DNA of 64,000 nucleotides, taken from the NCBI GenBank assembly GCA_041653995.1, contig JBAZEK010000001.1, positions 930,001-994,000 of the forward strand, written 5' to 3'. This stretch comes from Dehalococcoidia bacterium. Lineage in GTDB: Bacteria; Chloroflexota; Dehalococcoidia; GIF9; UBA5629. The notes under the pieces were generated by a model. It was not told the origin of the DNA. It did no database searches and was given only the letters and a program-made list of their open reading frames with translations. Positions within the stretch are counted from its first letter, which is position 1. Every line of letters starts with the position of its first letter. A program made the translations under genes and the position numbers. This document shows, piece after piece, positions 24,456 to 32,382 of the stretch.

Positions 24456-25784
24456 TCATGGACGACAGACTTTACATCGTCTATAGCCACTTCTTTTTGC
24501 ATCGTCAAGGGTAGCAAAATTGACCTTTCTGTTCCATGGTATTTTCATAGCCCATTGACAAGATTGACGATGATAAATAAAAGAAGACGTATTACCAATG
24601 TATTGGGTAGATGTGCCCGTTGCTGGAACATGTATCGGTGCGCCTGTTGGCGGTACGTAAGTTTTTGGCCCCGTAGGTGCATAACCAATTACTTTCTTCT
24701 CGATGTTTATTTTAATTGCGACAACTATTGCTATTGACTCAAAAACAACAGCAATTACAGTGTATAAAAATGACATATTTTTAGGTACAAAAGCGCTACT
24801 AAGAAGATATACTATCCAGCCAAAATATAGATTAATAGCAAAAACTGCCCCAATAAACCCCCCAATGTTTAAAGAGGTTTTGTATATTGGTTCACTAGCA
24901 GGACTTGCCGATACCTGTTGAGCATAGTCAGGCACTGTGACTGTACAATTTACTTCAAATGCAAAGTAACCACCATTTGTATTGATTTGAATATAACCAG
25001 TATTTCTCTGATCATACGGCAAATACGCACTAGTTATCGCTACTGCAATAATCTCACTACTGTTAGGGGCAATACTAATATTAGGCTTATCAACAGATAT
25101 CCAAGAATTTGCAGTTGAAAGTGTGCCATAAAGCATTTCATCCCCATCATTTTTAATGGTAAATGAATCTAATGAGCGTGTATTTGCTAATTCATTGTTG
25201 AAATCAATACGGAATCTATCTAGATTCAGATGTGCTGGTTTTGTTTTGATTAGTAATTCAATTAATACCTTAACTTCGTCCTTGGTCTTGGTATCTTCGT
25301 TTTCCAGGCGTATTAATAGATAACATGAAGATTGTTTTTGCAAACTGGAAATTCCGCTAGCCTTTAAAGTCATTTCGAGTGGCAATGGTTCAGAGGATAG
25401 TGATTTCACATCTGTAACTTTAAGCCAAGGGGGCAATGCTTTAGTATCAATCCAGATATTTGTAAATGTGCCGCCAATGCTTTTTACTAAAACAGTTGTC
25501 TCTTTTGATTGATTATGTTCAATATCTTTGAATCTAATGTACTTGGGTGACACGTCCAATTTCGGTGGGTTATGTGGAGAATTTAGTGGCTTTAAAAGAA
25601 AATTATATGCTGAAATTACAACTGTCAGCTCTTGTTCAGCTCTCTTACGTACAGCTTCAGGTTTATTCTGATTTTTGTCAGGATGTAAAAGCTGTAACTT
25701 ATATCGGTACTGCTCTTTTATTTCTTCCTGCGATGCGTCTTTGCTAACACCAAGAATTTGACAAGCTTCGTCCCACGTCATCAT
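24456..25784 (-). CDS. J-domain membrane protein with Ig-like domains and C-terminal metal-binding motif
   Basis: A 442-residue multidomain protein. Residues 1-65 are a J domain with HPD at 34-36, so it should engage an Hsp70. Two beta-rich modules of about 100 residues follow (starting near LDVSPKYIRFKDIE and near LNLDRFRIDFNNEL), resembling Ig-like or ASH-type domains. Two membrane helices lie at about 305-370. The tail ends with YHRQSC and, after a spacer, GYRRCKVCRP, an Ada-like zinc motif shared with the protein at 27391. No DnaK gene is beside it. It starts 15 bases after the VWA gene. The combination is not one I can match to a named family. Confidence 0.8.
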   Translation of the reverse strand: MMTWDEACQILGVSKDASQEEIKEQYRYKLQLLHPDKNQNKPEAVRKRAEQELTVVISAYNFLLKPLNSPHNPPKLDVSPKYIRFKDIEHNQSKETTVLVKSIGGTFTNIWIDTKALPPWLKVTDVKSLSSEPLPLEMTLKASGISSLQKQSSCYLLIRLENEDTKTKDEVKVLIELLIKTKPAHLNLDRFRIDFNNELANTRSLDSFTIKNDGDEMLYGTLSTANSWISVDKPNISIAPNSSEIIAVAITSAYLPYDQRNTGYIQINTNGGYFAFEVNCTVTVPDYAQQVSASPASEPIYKTSLNIGGFIGAVFAINLYFGWIVYLLSSAFVPKNMSFLYTVIAVVFESIAIVVAIKINIEKKVIGYAPTGPKTYVPPTGAPIHVPATGTSTQYIGNTSSFIYHRQSCQWAMKIPWNRKVNFATLDDAKRSGYRRCKVCRP

Positions 25785-25799
25785 GCACCTTTTTGATTA

Positions 25800-26447
25800 C
25801 TAAGATTTCTTTCTAGGTTCAGGCAGTAGTAACGCAGCTGATTCTATCGCCTTTGCCAAGTTTTCCTTGGTAACTACAGAACTTAAATCCTTCCGTGATG
25901 CCAATCGTGATAGAAAATCCTTGTCAGCATCATCGGTTCCAATAGTAATTATTTCTATTCCATCCTTTTTCGATTCATTTCCAGCTTTTAGAGCAGCCAG
26001 TGCATCATTCGGTACGCCATCTGTAGCAATCACCATTGCCAATGGATTTTGATACTTTTTTAGATAATCATGCGCCATTTTAATTGCATCAACCATATTT
26101 GTAGAGCCAGTTGCCTCAAATTTGGGTAAATTATTCTCTATCTGCGAAAGTACTATATTCGGATTACATATTAAAGCAGCATCAGAATCAAACTTGATTA
26201 GTCCTACCTGGTAGTTTTTTTGAATTGCATCTCTGGCAAAATGAAGAACACCTTGCCTAGCTTGATTCAATTTGTAACCTGACATACTACCTGAACAATC
26301 TAGTAATAGAAATACAGTGCCTTTCTTTTGCTCAAGATGAATACTAATAGGTTTATTTGTTGTTGAGATTTTTATGCCATCAGAAGTTACTAAAACACCT
26401 GTATCTGATTCTTTACGAATACTTATACCTTTGATTTCTTTTGTCAT
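25800..26447 (-). CDS. von Willebrand factor A (VWA) domain protein
   Basis: A 215-residue protein. The metal-ion-dependent adhesion site is complete: Asp50-Cys-Ser-Gly-Ser (DCSGSMSG), Thr116 in GSTNM, and Asp143 in ATDGVPND. No signal peptide or membrane helix is seen, so it is probably cytoplasmic. Residues 1-42 form a short strand-rich lead. Such VWA proteins usually bind a partner through Mg2+; here the partner could be the J-domain protein encoded 15 bases downstream. It has an AAAGGAG site and a TATAAT at 26477-26472. Confidence 0.85.
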   Translation of the reverse strand: MTKEIKGISIRKESDTGVLVTSDGIKISTTNKPISIHLEQKKGTVFLLLDCSGSMSGYKLNQARQGVLHFARDAIQKNYQVGLIKFDSDAALICNPNIVLSQIENNLPKFEATGSTNMVDAIKMAHDYLKKYQNPLAMVIATDGVPNDALAALKAGNESKKDGIEIITIGTDDADKDFLSRLASRKDLSSVVTKENLAKAIESAALLLPEPRKKS

Positions 26448-26471
26448 CTCCTTTCCTTTTTGTTTGACCCA

Positions 26472-26477
26472 ATTATA
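26472..26477 (-). promoter_or_regulatory. Possible -10 element of the VWA/J-domain operon
   Basis: A perfect minus-strand TATAAT, 25 bases before the VWA start codon. No convincing -35 at normal spacing (TTGTAT lies 21 bases away). Confidence 0.3.
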
Positions 26478-26566
26478 TTACTCATCACTTCTTATAATAC
26501 AAGCTACCTTGTCTAAGATTTCCAGTCAATTTATATTTAATCTAAATAAAAGAAAACAGAATCAGT

Positions 26567-27403
26567 TTAAGGGCATTTTGCCCATAATCCACGACTATTT
26601 TCACGTGCTTCCCTCTGTAATAAAAGAAAAAGGTCCTGATACTTTACATCCGGTGGATACGTGTATGAGTATGCATATCCGAGACGTACCAACTCAGCAT
26701 TCACCATCGTTACATCATCCGTCCAAACATATCTGAGTAAACGTCCATATTTATCCTTCTCCGAGACATCTTTCTCCAAATACACAGTTTTCGATCTAAC
26801 TAACTCAGTGTTCTTTTGCGAAGCTTCTTTGCCAAAGTATTCCACAGGTTTAAAGGGGTGCACCGTTTCTGGCGTGTCCATCCCGATATAGCGAACCTTA
26901 TAGCTTTTACCACTTACATCGACCCAAATGGTATCCCCATCTATAACCTTTGTTACCAAAGCTTTTACTGCATCGGGCGGCTTCATTGGTGGATATATAG
27001 GGACTGGAACAGGAGATTGGGCTATATTAGATCTAACTGCAATAGTTGCATTATCCTGAATGATCCTGTCAGTATTTATAGCTGTAATTATATATGTAGC
27101 TGTAGCATCAGGCTTGATTAATAGCACCCCACTGGCGGATACTTCGCCTATACCATTATCAATTTCCACTGATGTTGAACCGGTCACACTCCAACGCAGT
27201 GTGGCTGATTCTCCTGGTGATATCGGCGAAGGAGTAATTAGAAAATAGTTTATTGCAAGATACGGGTAGGGGCTACAAGAAACAGTAAATAGAACTGAAA
27301 CCAGGAGAAGGCATATGCCGTAACAGGACGACTTCTTAATACTGCCTTTATCAATTAACCATGGACAAAGAATGGATTTAATAATTTGCATTATGGTTTG
27401 CAC
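26567..27403 (-). CDS. Secreted thermonuclease (SNase) family protein with Ig-like domain
   Basis: A 278-residue protein. A hydrophobic segment at about 29-43 ends in VSC and probably acts as a lipoprotein or uncleaved signal. Residues about 52-120 are an Ig-like module (PGESATLRWSVTGSTSVEI). The SNase domain occupies about 145-277 with all key residues: Arg171, Asp176 and Glu179 in VRYIGMDTPE, and Arg221 in KYGRLLRYVW. Staphylococcal nuclease homologues cut DNA and RNA with Ca2+ outside the cell. The start overlaps the end of the zinc-ribbon gene by 13 bases. AT-rich codon use fits the rest of the block. Confidence 0.85.
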   Translation of the reverse strand: MQTIMQIIKSILCPWLIDKGSIKKSSCYGICLLLVSVLFTVSCSPYPYLAINYFLITPSPISPGESATLRWSVTGSTSVEIDNGIGEVSASGVLLIKPDATATYIITAINTDRIIQDNATIAVRSNIAQSPVPVPIYPPMKPPDAVKALVTKVIDGDTIWVDVSGKSYKVRYIGMDTPETVHPFKPVEYFGKEASQKNTELVRSKTVYLEKDVSEKDKYGRLLRYVWTDDVTMVNAELVRLGYAYSYTYPPDVKYQDLFLLLQREARENSRGLWAKCP

Positions 27404-28023
27404 CTAGAGCAAGGAGTATAGCCATTATTAATAGCTTCTGCTCGCTCAATAGGTATTTTACTCTCAGATAAGTATCCACAATCTGCTCTGTGGTACTTTT
27501 TGCCAGTTCTGGTGATATATACCATATCTGTGCCACTGAATATTGTATTTGGGGTGTTATTAATTGTTGGAGTGTCTGATGTATCTGAAGTATCAGGAGT
27601 ATTAGCAAGCGGCAAGACTGTAGTCTTCGTTACTTGGGTAGTATTACTATTAGTGATATTGATAATACCGCCTATTACAATGAGGACTATGACCGCTAGG
27701 ATACCAATGAGCCAAGGATTTTTCCTTTTTTCTTTCGGAGCTTTTTCAGTCTGCCTTCTCTGTTGCTGATATTGCGGGCTTAAACTGCTGGTTTGCTGTT
27801 GATAATAAGGCTGTTCGGATGCTTGTTTATGTACGTTTTGTTGCTGAGTTGGCCAAGGTAGTATTAAACGGCAATACGGACAATTTAACATCGTGTTTTG
27901 AACAGGAGCTCTGCAGTTGGGGCAGTTCCATTGAAATGGAGAATAGCAGTTCCAGCAACTGGGCTGGCCTATGTAATTCTGAGCACCGCATCTATAGCAT
28001 TGAAATATTTGCTGCACTTCCAT
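27391..28023 (-). CDS. Zinc-ribbon membrane protein with C-terminal Ada-like metal-binding motif
   Basis: A 210-residue protein. Residues 8-60 carry paired CxxC zinc ribbons (CYRCGAQ, CWNC, CPNC, CPYC). A Gln-rich, disordered stretch follows, then a basic stop and one membrane helix (NPWLIGILAVIVLIVIGG). The outside part is a Thr/Asn-rich linker ending with KKYHRADC and GYTPCSRCKP. The last motif is the same type as in the J-domain protein and is often fused to secreted SNases. Here it is a separate ORF that overlaps the SNase gene by 13 bases, so the two likely function together. Confidence 0.8.
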   Translation of the reverse strand: MEVQQIFQCYRCGAQNYIGQPSCWNCYSPFQWNCPNCRAPVQNTMLNCPYCRLILPWPTQQQNVHKQASEQPYYQQQTSSLSPQYQQQRRQTEKAPKEKRKNPWLIGILAVIVLIVIGGIINITNSNTTQVTKTTVLPLANTPDTSDTSDTPTINNTPNTIFSGTDMVYITRTGKKYHRADCGYLSESKIPIERAEAINNGYTPCSRCKP

Positions 28024-28043
28024 AGCCTCAATTCCCCAAACGC

Positions 28044-28072
28044 ATTTTATCGCATTAACATAACTTATACAA
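28044..28072 (-). promoter_or_regulatory. Possible promoter of the zinc-ribbon/SNase genes
   Basis: Minus strand TTGTAT (28072-28067), 17-base spacer, TAAAAT (28049-28044). The predicted start is near 28037, with GAGG before the ATG at 28023. Confidence 0.4.
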
Positions 28073-28135
28073 TGAACTTATATGGGGTATACTATGGAGT
28101 TGAGAGGTTATTCAGAACACTCAAGGAGGCAATAA

Positions 28136-28333
28136 TTGGGTAAATATGAGGATGAAATTGAGATTGAAATGATGAATAAGTTAGCTGAACAAGAAAGACA
28201 CCTCTCAGTTACCAATGTTATTGAAGAATTAGATAAGAAATCTAGATCAATCGAGTTTCAAAAGAAAATTAGTCAAACATTACATGAAGCAAGTACAAAG
28301 CACCGAAAAAAGAGATGGTTTGATATTTTTTGA
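28136..28333 (+). CDS. Small charged protein, unknown function
   Basis: A 65-residue, AT-rich ORF with TTG start and a strong AAGGAGG site seven bases upstream, the best argument that it is real. It is mostly helical and charged, with a Lys/Arg-rich C-terminus ending in Trp-Phe-Asp-Ile-Phe (KKRWFDIF). A TATACT element lies at 28088-28093. It is divergent from the zinc-ribbon gene and next to tRNA-Glu. I recognise no family. Confidence 0.6.
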   Translation: MGKYEDEIEIEMMNKLAEQERHLSVTNVIEELDKKSRSIEFQKKISQTLHEASTKHRKKRWFDIF

Positions 28334-28383
28334 AGTAACTATAGGCTATATCTAATCTGAGTTATATGTTATATGAAAAATGG

Positions 28384-28459
28384 TGGTGCCCCCAAGGGAA
28401 TTCGAATCCCTGTGTCCAGCTTGAAAGGCTGGTGTCCTAGGCCTCTAGACGATGGGGGC
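28384..28459 (-). tRNA. tRNA-Glu (anticodon TTC)
   Basis: The minus strand folds as a cloverleaf: acceptor GCCCCCA with TGGGGGC, anticodon stem CCAGC/GCTGG around loop CTTTCAA, anticodon TTC. The 3' CCA is encoded at 28384-28386. Its 3' end faces the AT-rich block. Confidence 0.95.
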
Positions 28460-28464
28460 ACGCT

Positions 28465-29499
28465 TTATGGATAGAGGGGAAGGGGCTCAAGGCCGGACGT
28501 CTCCGGCAAACCAAACATTATATTCATATTTTGCACGGCCTGTCCAGCAGCGCCCTTGACCAGGTTGTCGATGCAGGTTATCACCACCACACGGCTCGTC
28601 TTCTGGTTGATGGTGGGGTAGACCAGGCATAAATTGCTGCCCAGCGTATGCTTGCTCTCGGGAGGCTGCTGCACCACTTTGGTATACGGCTCGTCGCGGT
28701 AAAAATCGTAGTAGACTTTGTCCAGCTCTTCCTTGCCACCGCTGAGCTTGCCCGGCTTCGCTTTCGCGTAGCAGGTGCTCTCGATGCCGCGCGTCATGGG
28801 CACCACATGGGGCACAAACGTCACTGAGACGCTTTTCGTGGCGTCCAGCAGGGTCAACTCCTGCTGTATCTCCGGCAAATGGCGATGGCCGCCCAAACCA
28901 TAAGCGCGCACGTTGTCGCTGGCCTCTGAGAAATGAGTAGGAAGGGTGAGCGTCCGGCCGGCACCGGATACGCCCGACTTGCTGTCGACGATCAGGTCCG
29001 GCTCGACCAGCCCCATCTGGACCAGCGGCGCCAGCGCCAGTATAGCTGACGTGGGATAACAGCCCGGGTTGGCCACCAGGTCGGCGCCCTTGATGGCGGC
29101 GCGGTGCAGTTCAGGCAGACCGAAGACGGCCTTCTTCAACAGCTCCGGCGCGGGATGGTCGAAATCGTACCAGAGCGGGTACCAGGCGGCCTCCTTGAGG
29201 CGGAAGTCCGCGCTGATGTCCACAACCTTGATACCCTTATTCAGCAGCGGCACGATGCCCTCGGCGCTGGCCTTGTGGGCCATGGCCGAGAAGGCGACGT
29301 CTATTTTGCCCTCCAGCTCGGCCGTCACGGTCAAGCCTGTCACGCCCAGATGAGGAAAGACCTCGCCCAGCTTCTTGCCGGCCGCGCTCCTGCCCGTCAC
29401 AGAGACCAGCTCGACGTTGGGATGCTGCCAGAGGATGCGCGCCAGCTCGACGCCGGCGTAACCGGTGACGTTGATGATGCCCGCTTTTATTTTGTTCAT
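28465..29499 (-). CDS. argC: N-acetyl-gamma-glutamyl-phosphate reductase
   Basis: A 344-residue enzyme of arginine biosynthesis that reduces N-acetylglutamyl phosphate to the semialdehyde with NADPH. The NADP loop is INVTGYAGVELARIL (the usual G-x-x-G-x-x-G/A is slightly altered) and the catalytic cysteine lies in VANPGCYPTSAIL. GLGGHRHLPEI carries the conserved histidines. The frame opens at a TTG at 29511, but ATG at 29499 with GGAAAA in front fits better. No other arg gene is nearby. tRNA-Glu lies 5 bases beyond its stop. Confidence 0.94.
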   Translation of the reverse strand: MNKIKAGIINVTGYAGVELARILWQHPNVELVSVTGRSAAGKKLGEVFPHLGVTGLTVTAELEGKIDVAFSAMAHKASAEGIVPLLNKGIKVVDISADFRLKEAAWYPLWYDFDHPAPELLKKAVFGLPELHRAAIKGADLVANPGCYPTSAILALAPLVQMGLVEPDLIVDSKSGVSGAGRTLTLPTHFSEASDNVRAYGLGGHRHLPEIQQELTLLDATKSVSVTFVPHVVPMTRGIESTCYAKAKPGKLSGGKEELDKVYYDFYRDEPYTKVVQQPPESKHTLGSNLCLVYPTINQKTSRVVVITCIDNLVKGAAGQAVQNMNIMFGLPETSGLEPLPLYP

Positions 29500-29523
29500 T
29501 GCTTTTTCCAATAACGTTGTTAT

Positions 29524-30111
29524 CTATATTAACTTATTCAGGTGGCAGGTGTCATTTATGTAAAGGGCGGAGGGGACGCCGAAGCGGAACTCGAACAGGT
29601 TCACCGACCCCGGCTGCTGATCGATCTGGCCGTAGTGCTTGCTGTGCAGATGCAGCAGGTGCAGTATCATGATCTGGGACAATGCCCGCTGCGAAACGAC
29701 CACTGCGGTTTCTTTCTTATGCTTCAAGGCGATATCGTCCAGCGCAACGGCGGAGGCCTCCCTCAGCCTGTCTATGCCGGCGTCGGGATACAGCATGCTA
29801 CTTGCGCCGGGAGGCGCGCCCGCGGCCGAACAATCGGCCGCCTCTCCCTCTTTCTGAATGAGCTGCTTCCAACATACCTGCTGCGCCTCGCCCAGCCCCG
29901 GCAGGGGCTCAATTTGCAGGCCGAAGTGTCCAGCTATATGCCGTGCCAGATCCTCGACGCCGGGCAGCGGACAGTAATACACGGCTGCCACTTTATACTC
30001 GGACAGCCGCTCCGCCACGGCCCGAGCCACAGCGTCCTCCGAAAGCTCCCTTACCGGACCCGTGTTGACGATCAGTAGCTTGCCCAATTCACCCCGTCGA
30101 CTATCTTTCAA
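29524..30111 (-). CDS. Degenerate histidine-phosphatase-fold protein
   Basis: A 195-residue protein that follows the phosphoglycerate mutase-like fold but lacks its catalytic residues. The N-terminal strand reads LLIVNTGPVREL, where active enzymes have RHG and the histidine is phosphorylated. The second histidine region reads AVVVSQRALSQIMILHLLHL, where SHG is usual. The last part (GSVNLFEFRFGVPSALYINDTCHL) still matches the family end. It probably binds a ligand or partner and does not hydrolyse phosphate. It overlaps the thiolase gene by 11 bases and is likely translated with it. Confidence 0.7.
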   Translation of the reverse strand: MKDSRRGELGKLLIVNTGPVRELSEDAVARAVAERLSEYKVAAVYYCPLPGVEDLARHIAGHFGLQIEPLPGLGEAQQVCWKQLIQKEGEAADCSAAGAPPGASSMLYPDAGIDRLREASAVALDDIALKHKKETAVVVSQRALSQIMILHLLHLHSKHYGQIDQQPGSVNLFEFRFGVPSALYINDTCHLNKLI

Positions 30112-31390
30112 CGACCATGGCGATGCCCATGCCGCCGCCGATGCACATGGTGGCCAGGCCGTGCTTGAGGTTGCGCCTCTTCATCTCGTTCGCCAGCGTG
30201 ACCAGCACGCGCCCGCCAGTGGCGCCGATGGGATGCCCCAGCGAGATGCCGCTGCCGTGCACGTTGGTCTTGTCCAGGTCGAATCCCAGCTCCCTGACGC
30301 AGCCCATCGCCTGCGAGGCGAAGGCCTCGTTCAGTTCGACCACGTCCAAATCCTTGACCGTCAGTTTGGCCTTCTCCAGCGCCTTCTTCACGGCCGGCAC
30401 CACACCCAGACCCATATAGGCCGGGTCCACGCCGCCGGAGGCGAAGGCTTTTATCTTCACGATGGGCTCCAGGCCCATCTCTTTAGCTTTCTTGGCCGAC
30501 ATCAGCAGCAGGGCCGCCGCGCCGTCGTTGATGCCTGAGGCGTTGCCGGCCGTCACGGTGCCGTCCTTCTTGAAGGCCGGGGCCAGCTTGCCCATTTTCT
30601 CCATGCTGGTCTCCATCGGCCTCTCGTCCGTATCGAAGACCACGGGATCGCCCTTCCTCTGCGGCGTCACCACCGGCACGATCTCCTGCTTGAAGGTGCC
30701 GTCCTTGATGGCGGCCATGGCGCGCTGGTGGCTCATCAGCCCCAGCTTGTCCTGGTCCTCCCGGGTAAAGCCGTATTTGGAGGCGATGTTCTCGGCCGTC
30801 ACGCCCATGTGGTAGCCGTAGTAAAGCTCGTACAGGCCGTCGTAGACCATCAGGTCCAGCACCTCGCCCTTGCCGGTCAAATCCATACGATAGCCCCAGC
30901 GCGCGCGCGTCATGGCGTAAGGGGCGTTGCTCATGCTCTCCATGCCGCCGGCCACGACCACGTCGGCGTCGTCCAGCATAATGGACTGCGCGCCCACGAT
31001 TACGGCCTTGAGACCGGAGCCGCAGATCTTGTTGACAGTGAAGGCGGGCGTCTCCTTGGGCAGCCCGGCGTAGATCATGGCCTGCCTGCCGGGATTCTGT
31101 CCCTGCGCGGCCTGCAGCACGTTGCCCATCACCACCTCATCCACCTGCACCTCTTTGAGGTTATCCGGCCAATCGTAATATTTCTTCTCAAGCTCGCTCT
31201 GCCCATCGCCGGCCAGCGCCGCCGGGCCGTAGCCCAGCTGTTTGGACCCTGACTTCGGCCTGAGGCCGGCCCGCTTGAGGACGTCCTTTATCACTATCGA
31301 GCCTAATTTGGCCGCGGTCTGCTCTTTGAGGCCTCCGCCGAACCCGCCGATGGCCGTCCTGACCGCGCTCACTATGACAACTTCAGACAT
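30101..31390 (-). CDS. Acetyl-CoA acetyltransferase (thiolase)
   Basis: A 429-residue thiolase. The nucleophile cysteine is in NKICGSGLKAV, the catalytic histidine in GHPIGATGGR, and the second cysteine in CIGGGMGIAMV at the end. Biosynthetic and degradative thiolases are about 393 residues; this one has roughly 35 extra residues in the N-terminal half (about 42-76, including SKQLGYGPAALAGDG), before VDEVVMGNVLQAAQGQNPGR. It joins or splits acetoacetyl-CoA or longer 3-ketoacyl-CoA. A strong AAGGAGGG site precedes it, and surE lies upstream in the same direction. Confidence 0.92.
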   Translation of the reverse strand: MSEVVIVSAVRTAIGGFGGGLKEQTAAKLGSIVIKDVLKRAGLRPKSGSKQLGYGPAALAGDGQSELEKKYYDWPDNLKEVQVDEVVMGNVLQAAQGQNPGRQAMIYAGLPKETPAFTVNKICGSGLKAVIVGAQSIMLDDADVVVAGGMESMSNAPYAMTRARWGYRMDLTGKGEVLDLMVYDGLYELYYGYHMGVTAENIASKYGFTREDQDKLGLMSHQRAMAAIKDGTFKQEIVPVVTPQRKGDPVVFDTDERPMETSMEKMGKLAPAFKKDGTVTAGNASGINDGAAALLLMSAKKAKEMGLEPIVKIKAFASGGVDPAYMGLGVVPAVKKALEKAKLTVKDLDVVELNEAFASQAMGCVRELGFDLDKTNVHGSGISLGHPIGATGGRVLVTLANEMKRRNLKHGLATMCIGGGMGIAMVVER

Positions 31391-31408
31391 TGATCCCTCC
31401 TTAGATGA

Positions 31409-32188
31409 CTATTTTTTACCCAGCAGGCGACGGCACAGCGCCGGCACCATCTCGTGTACGAATTCCGTGCTGTATTCGCTGCGGTTGAAACGCAGCGGCG
31501 TGATCGATATGCGGCGGTGCTTGAGCGCCCACAGGTCCGTGCCGCTGACGTCCTCCATGTCCACCGCCCGGTGCTGTATCCAGTAATACTCGTGTCGCCC
31601 GTCGTAGCCCGTCTCGATGCCGGCCGAGTATTTCTTCTCGCCCAGCTTGGTCACGTCCATGCCGGGTATCTCGCGTAATTCCAGGTCGGGCACGTTCACG
31701 TTGAGCAGCATCTTGCCCTTGATGCCCTTCTCTTTGACATAGTCCGCTACGGCACGGGCTACGCGCGCCCCGGTCTCGAATTTAGGCTGCTCGAAGCCGT
31801 TCACGGAGACGGCGACCGAGGGTATCGAGTAGAAGAAGCCCTGCAGCGCGGCGCCCACCGTGCCCGACAGGAACACGTCGTAGCCGCAGTTCGGGCCCTG
31901 GTTGACGCCGGACACCACCAGGTCGATGCCGTCCTTCATGACCACCTTGATGGCCATGATGACGCAGTCGGCCGGCGTGCCCTCCACCGCGTGCGTCTCG
32001 ATGCCGTGTATTTTCTCGTGCACGCGCGTGATGCGTATGGGATGGTGAAAGGTGATGGAGGTGCCCACGCCGCTCTGCTCGCGATCGGGCGCCACCACCG
32101 TCACCTCGCCCGCGTCCTTCAGCCAGTCGACCAGCGTCCACAGGCCGTCGGCGTTGACCCCATCGTCGTTGGTGACAAGTATCTTCAC
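31409..32188 (-). CDS. surE: 5'/3'-nucleotidase SurE
   Basis: A 259-residue enzyme that removes phosphate from nucleoside monophosphates and short polyphosphates, linked to stationary-phase survival. The metal-binding N-terminus is VTNDDGVNADG and the Asn site is SGVNQGPNCGYDVFLSGTVGAA. The frame continues upstream to 32284, but GTG at 32188, preceded by GGGAG, gives the standard SurE N-terminus and length. It ends 18 bases before the thiolase gene and may share its mRNA. Confidence 0.93.
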   Translation of the reverse strand: MKILVTNDDGVNADGLWTLVDWLKDAGEVTVVAPDREQSGVGTSITFHHPIRITRVHEKIHGIETHAVEGTPADCVIMAIKVVMKDGIDLVVSGVNQGPNCGYDVFLSGTVGAALQGFFYSIPSVAVSVNGFEQPKFETGARVARAVADYVKEKGIKGKMLLNVNVPDLELREIPGMDVTKLGEKKYSAGIETGYDGRHEYYWIQHRAVDMEDVSGTDLWALKHRRISITPLRFNRSEYSTEFVHEMVPALCRRLLGKK

Positions 32189-32270
32189 TTCAATATCTCC
32201 CGGAAAACGCATAATTTTATCACAGACCACCACAGCCGATAAACATGGCCCGATACGGCAATCACGATGC

Positions 32271-32299
32271 TTGTTAGTTGCCATATACGGTGTTATAAT
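32271..32299 (+). promoter_or_regulatory. Promoter of the hdr operon
   Basis: TTGTTA (32271-32276), 17-base spacer with a TGT extension, then perfect TATAAT (32294-32299). Start expected near 32306, about 75 bases before hdrA. One of the clearest promoters in the window. Confidence 0.6.
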
Positions 32300-32382
32300 T
32301 CGGCAGAAATCCGTGAGCCTTTACAGTCGTGGCAAACCATGCGCATGAATAACTGCAAAACGATCCTGCCAGGGAGGTCATG

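Noticed and set aside
23357..28459. AT-rich block as a classical integrative element or prophage
   Set aside because: No integrase, transposase, phage structural or conjugation gene is visible, and no duplicate of the tRNA-Glu 3' end was seen by eye near the left margin.
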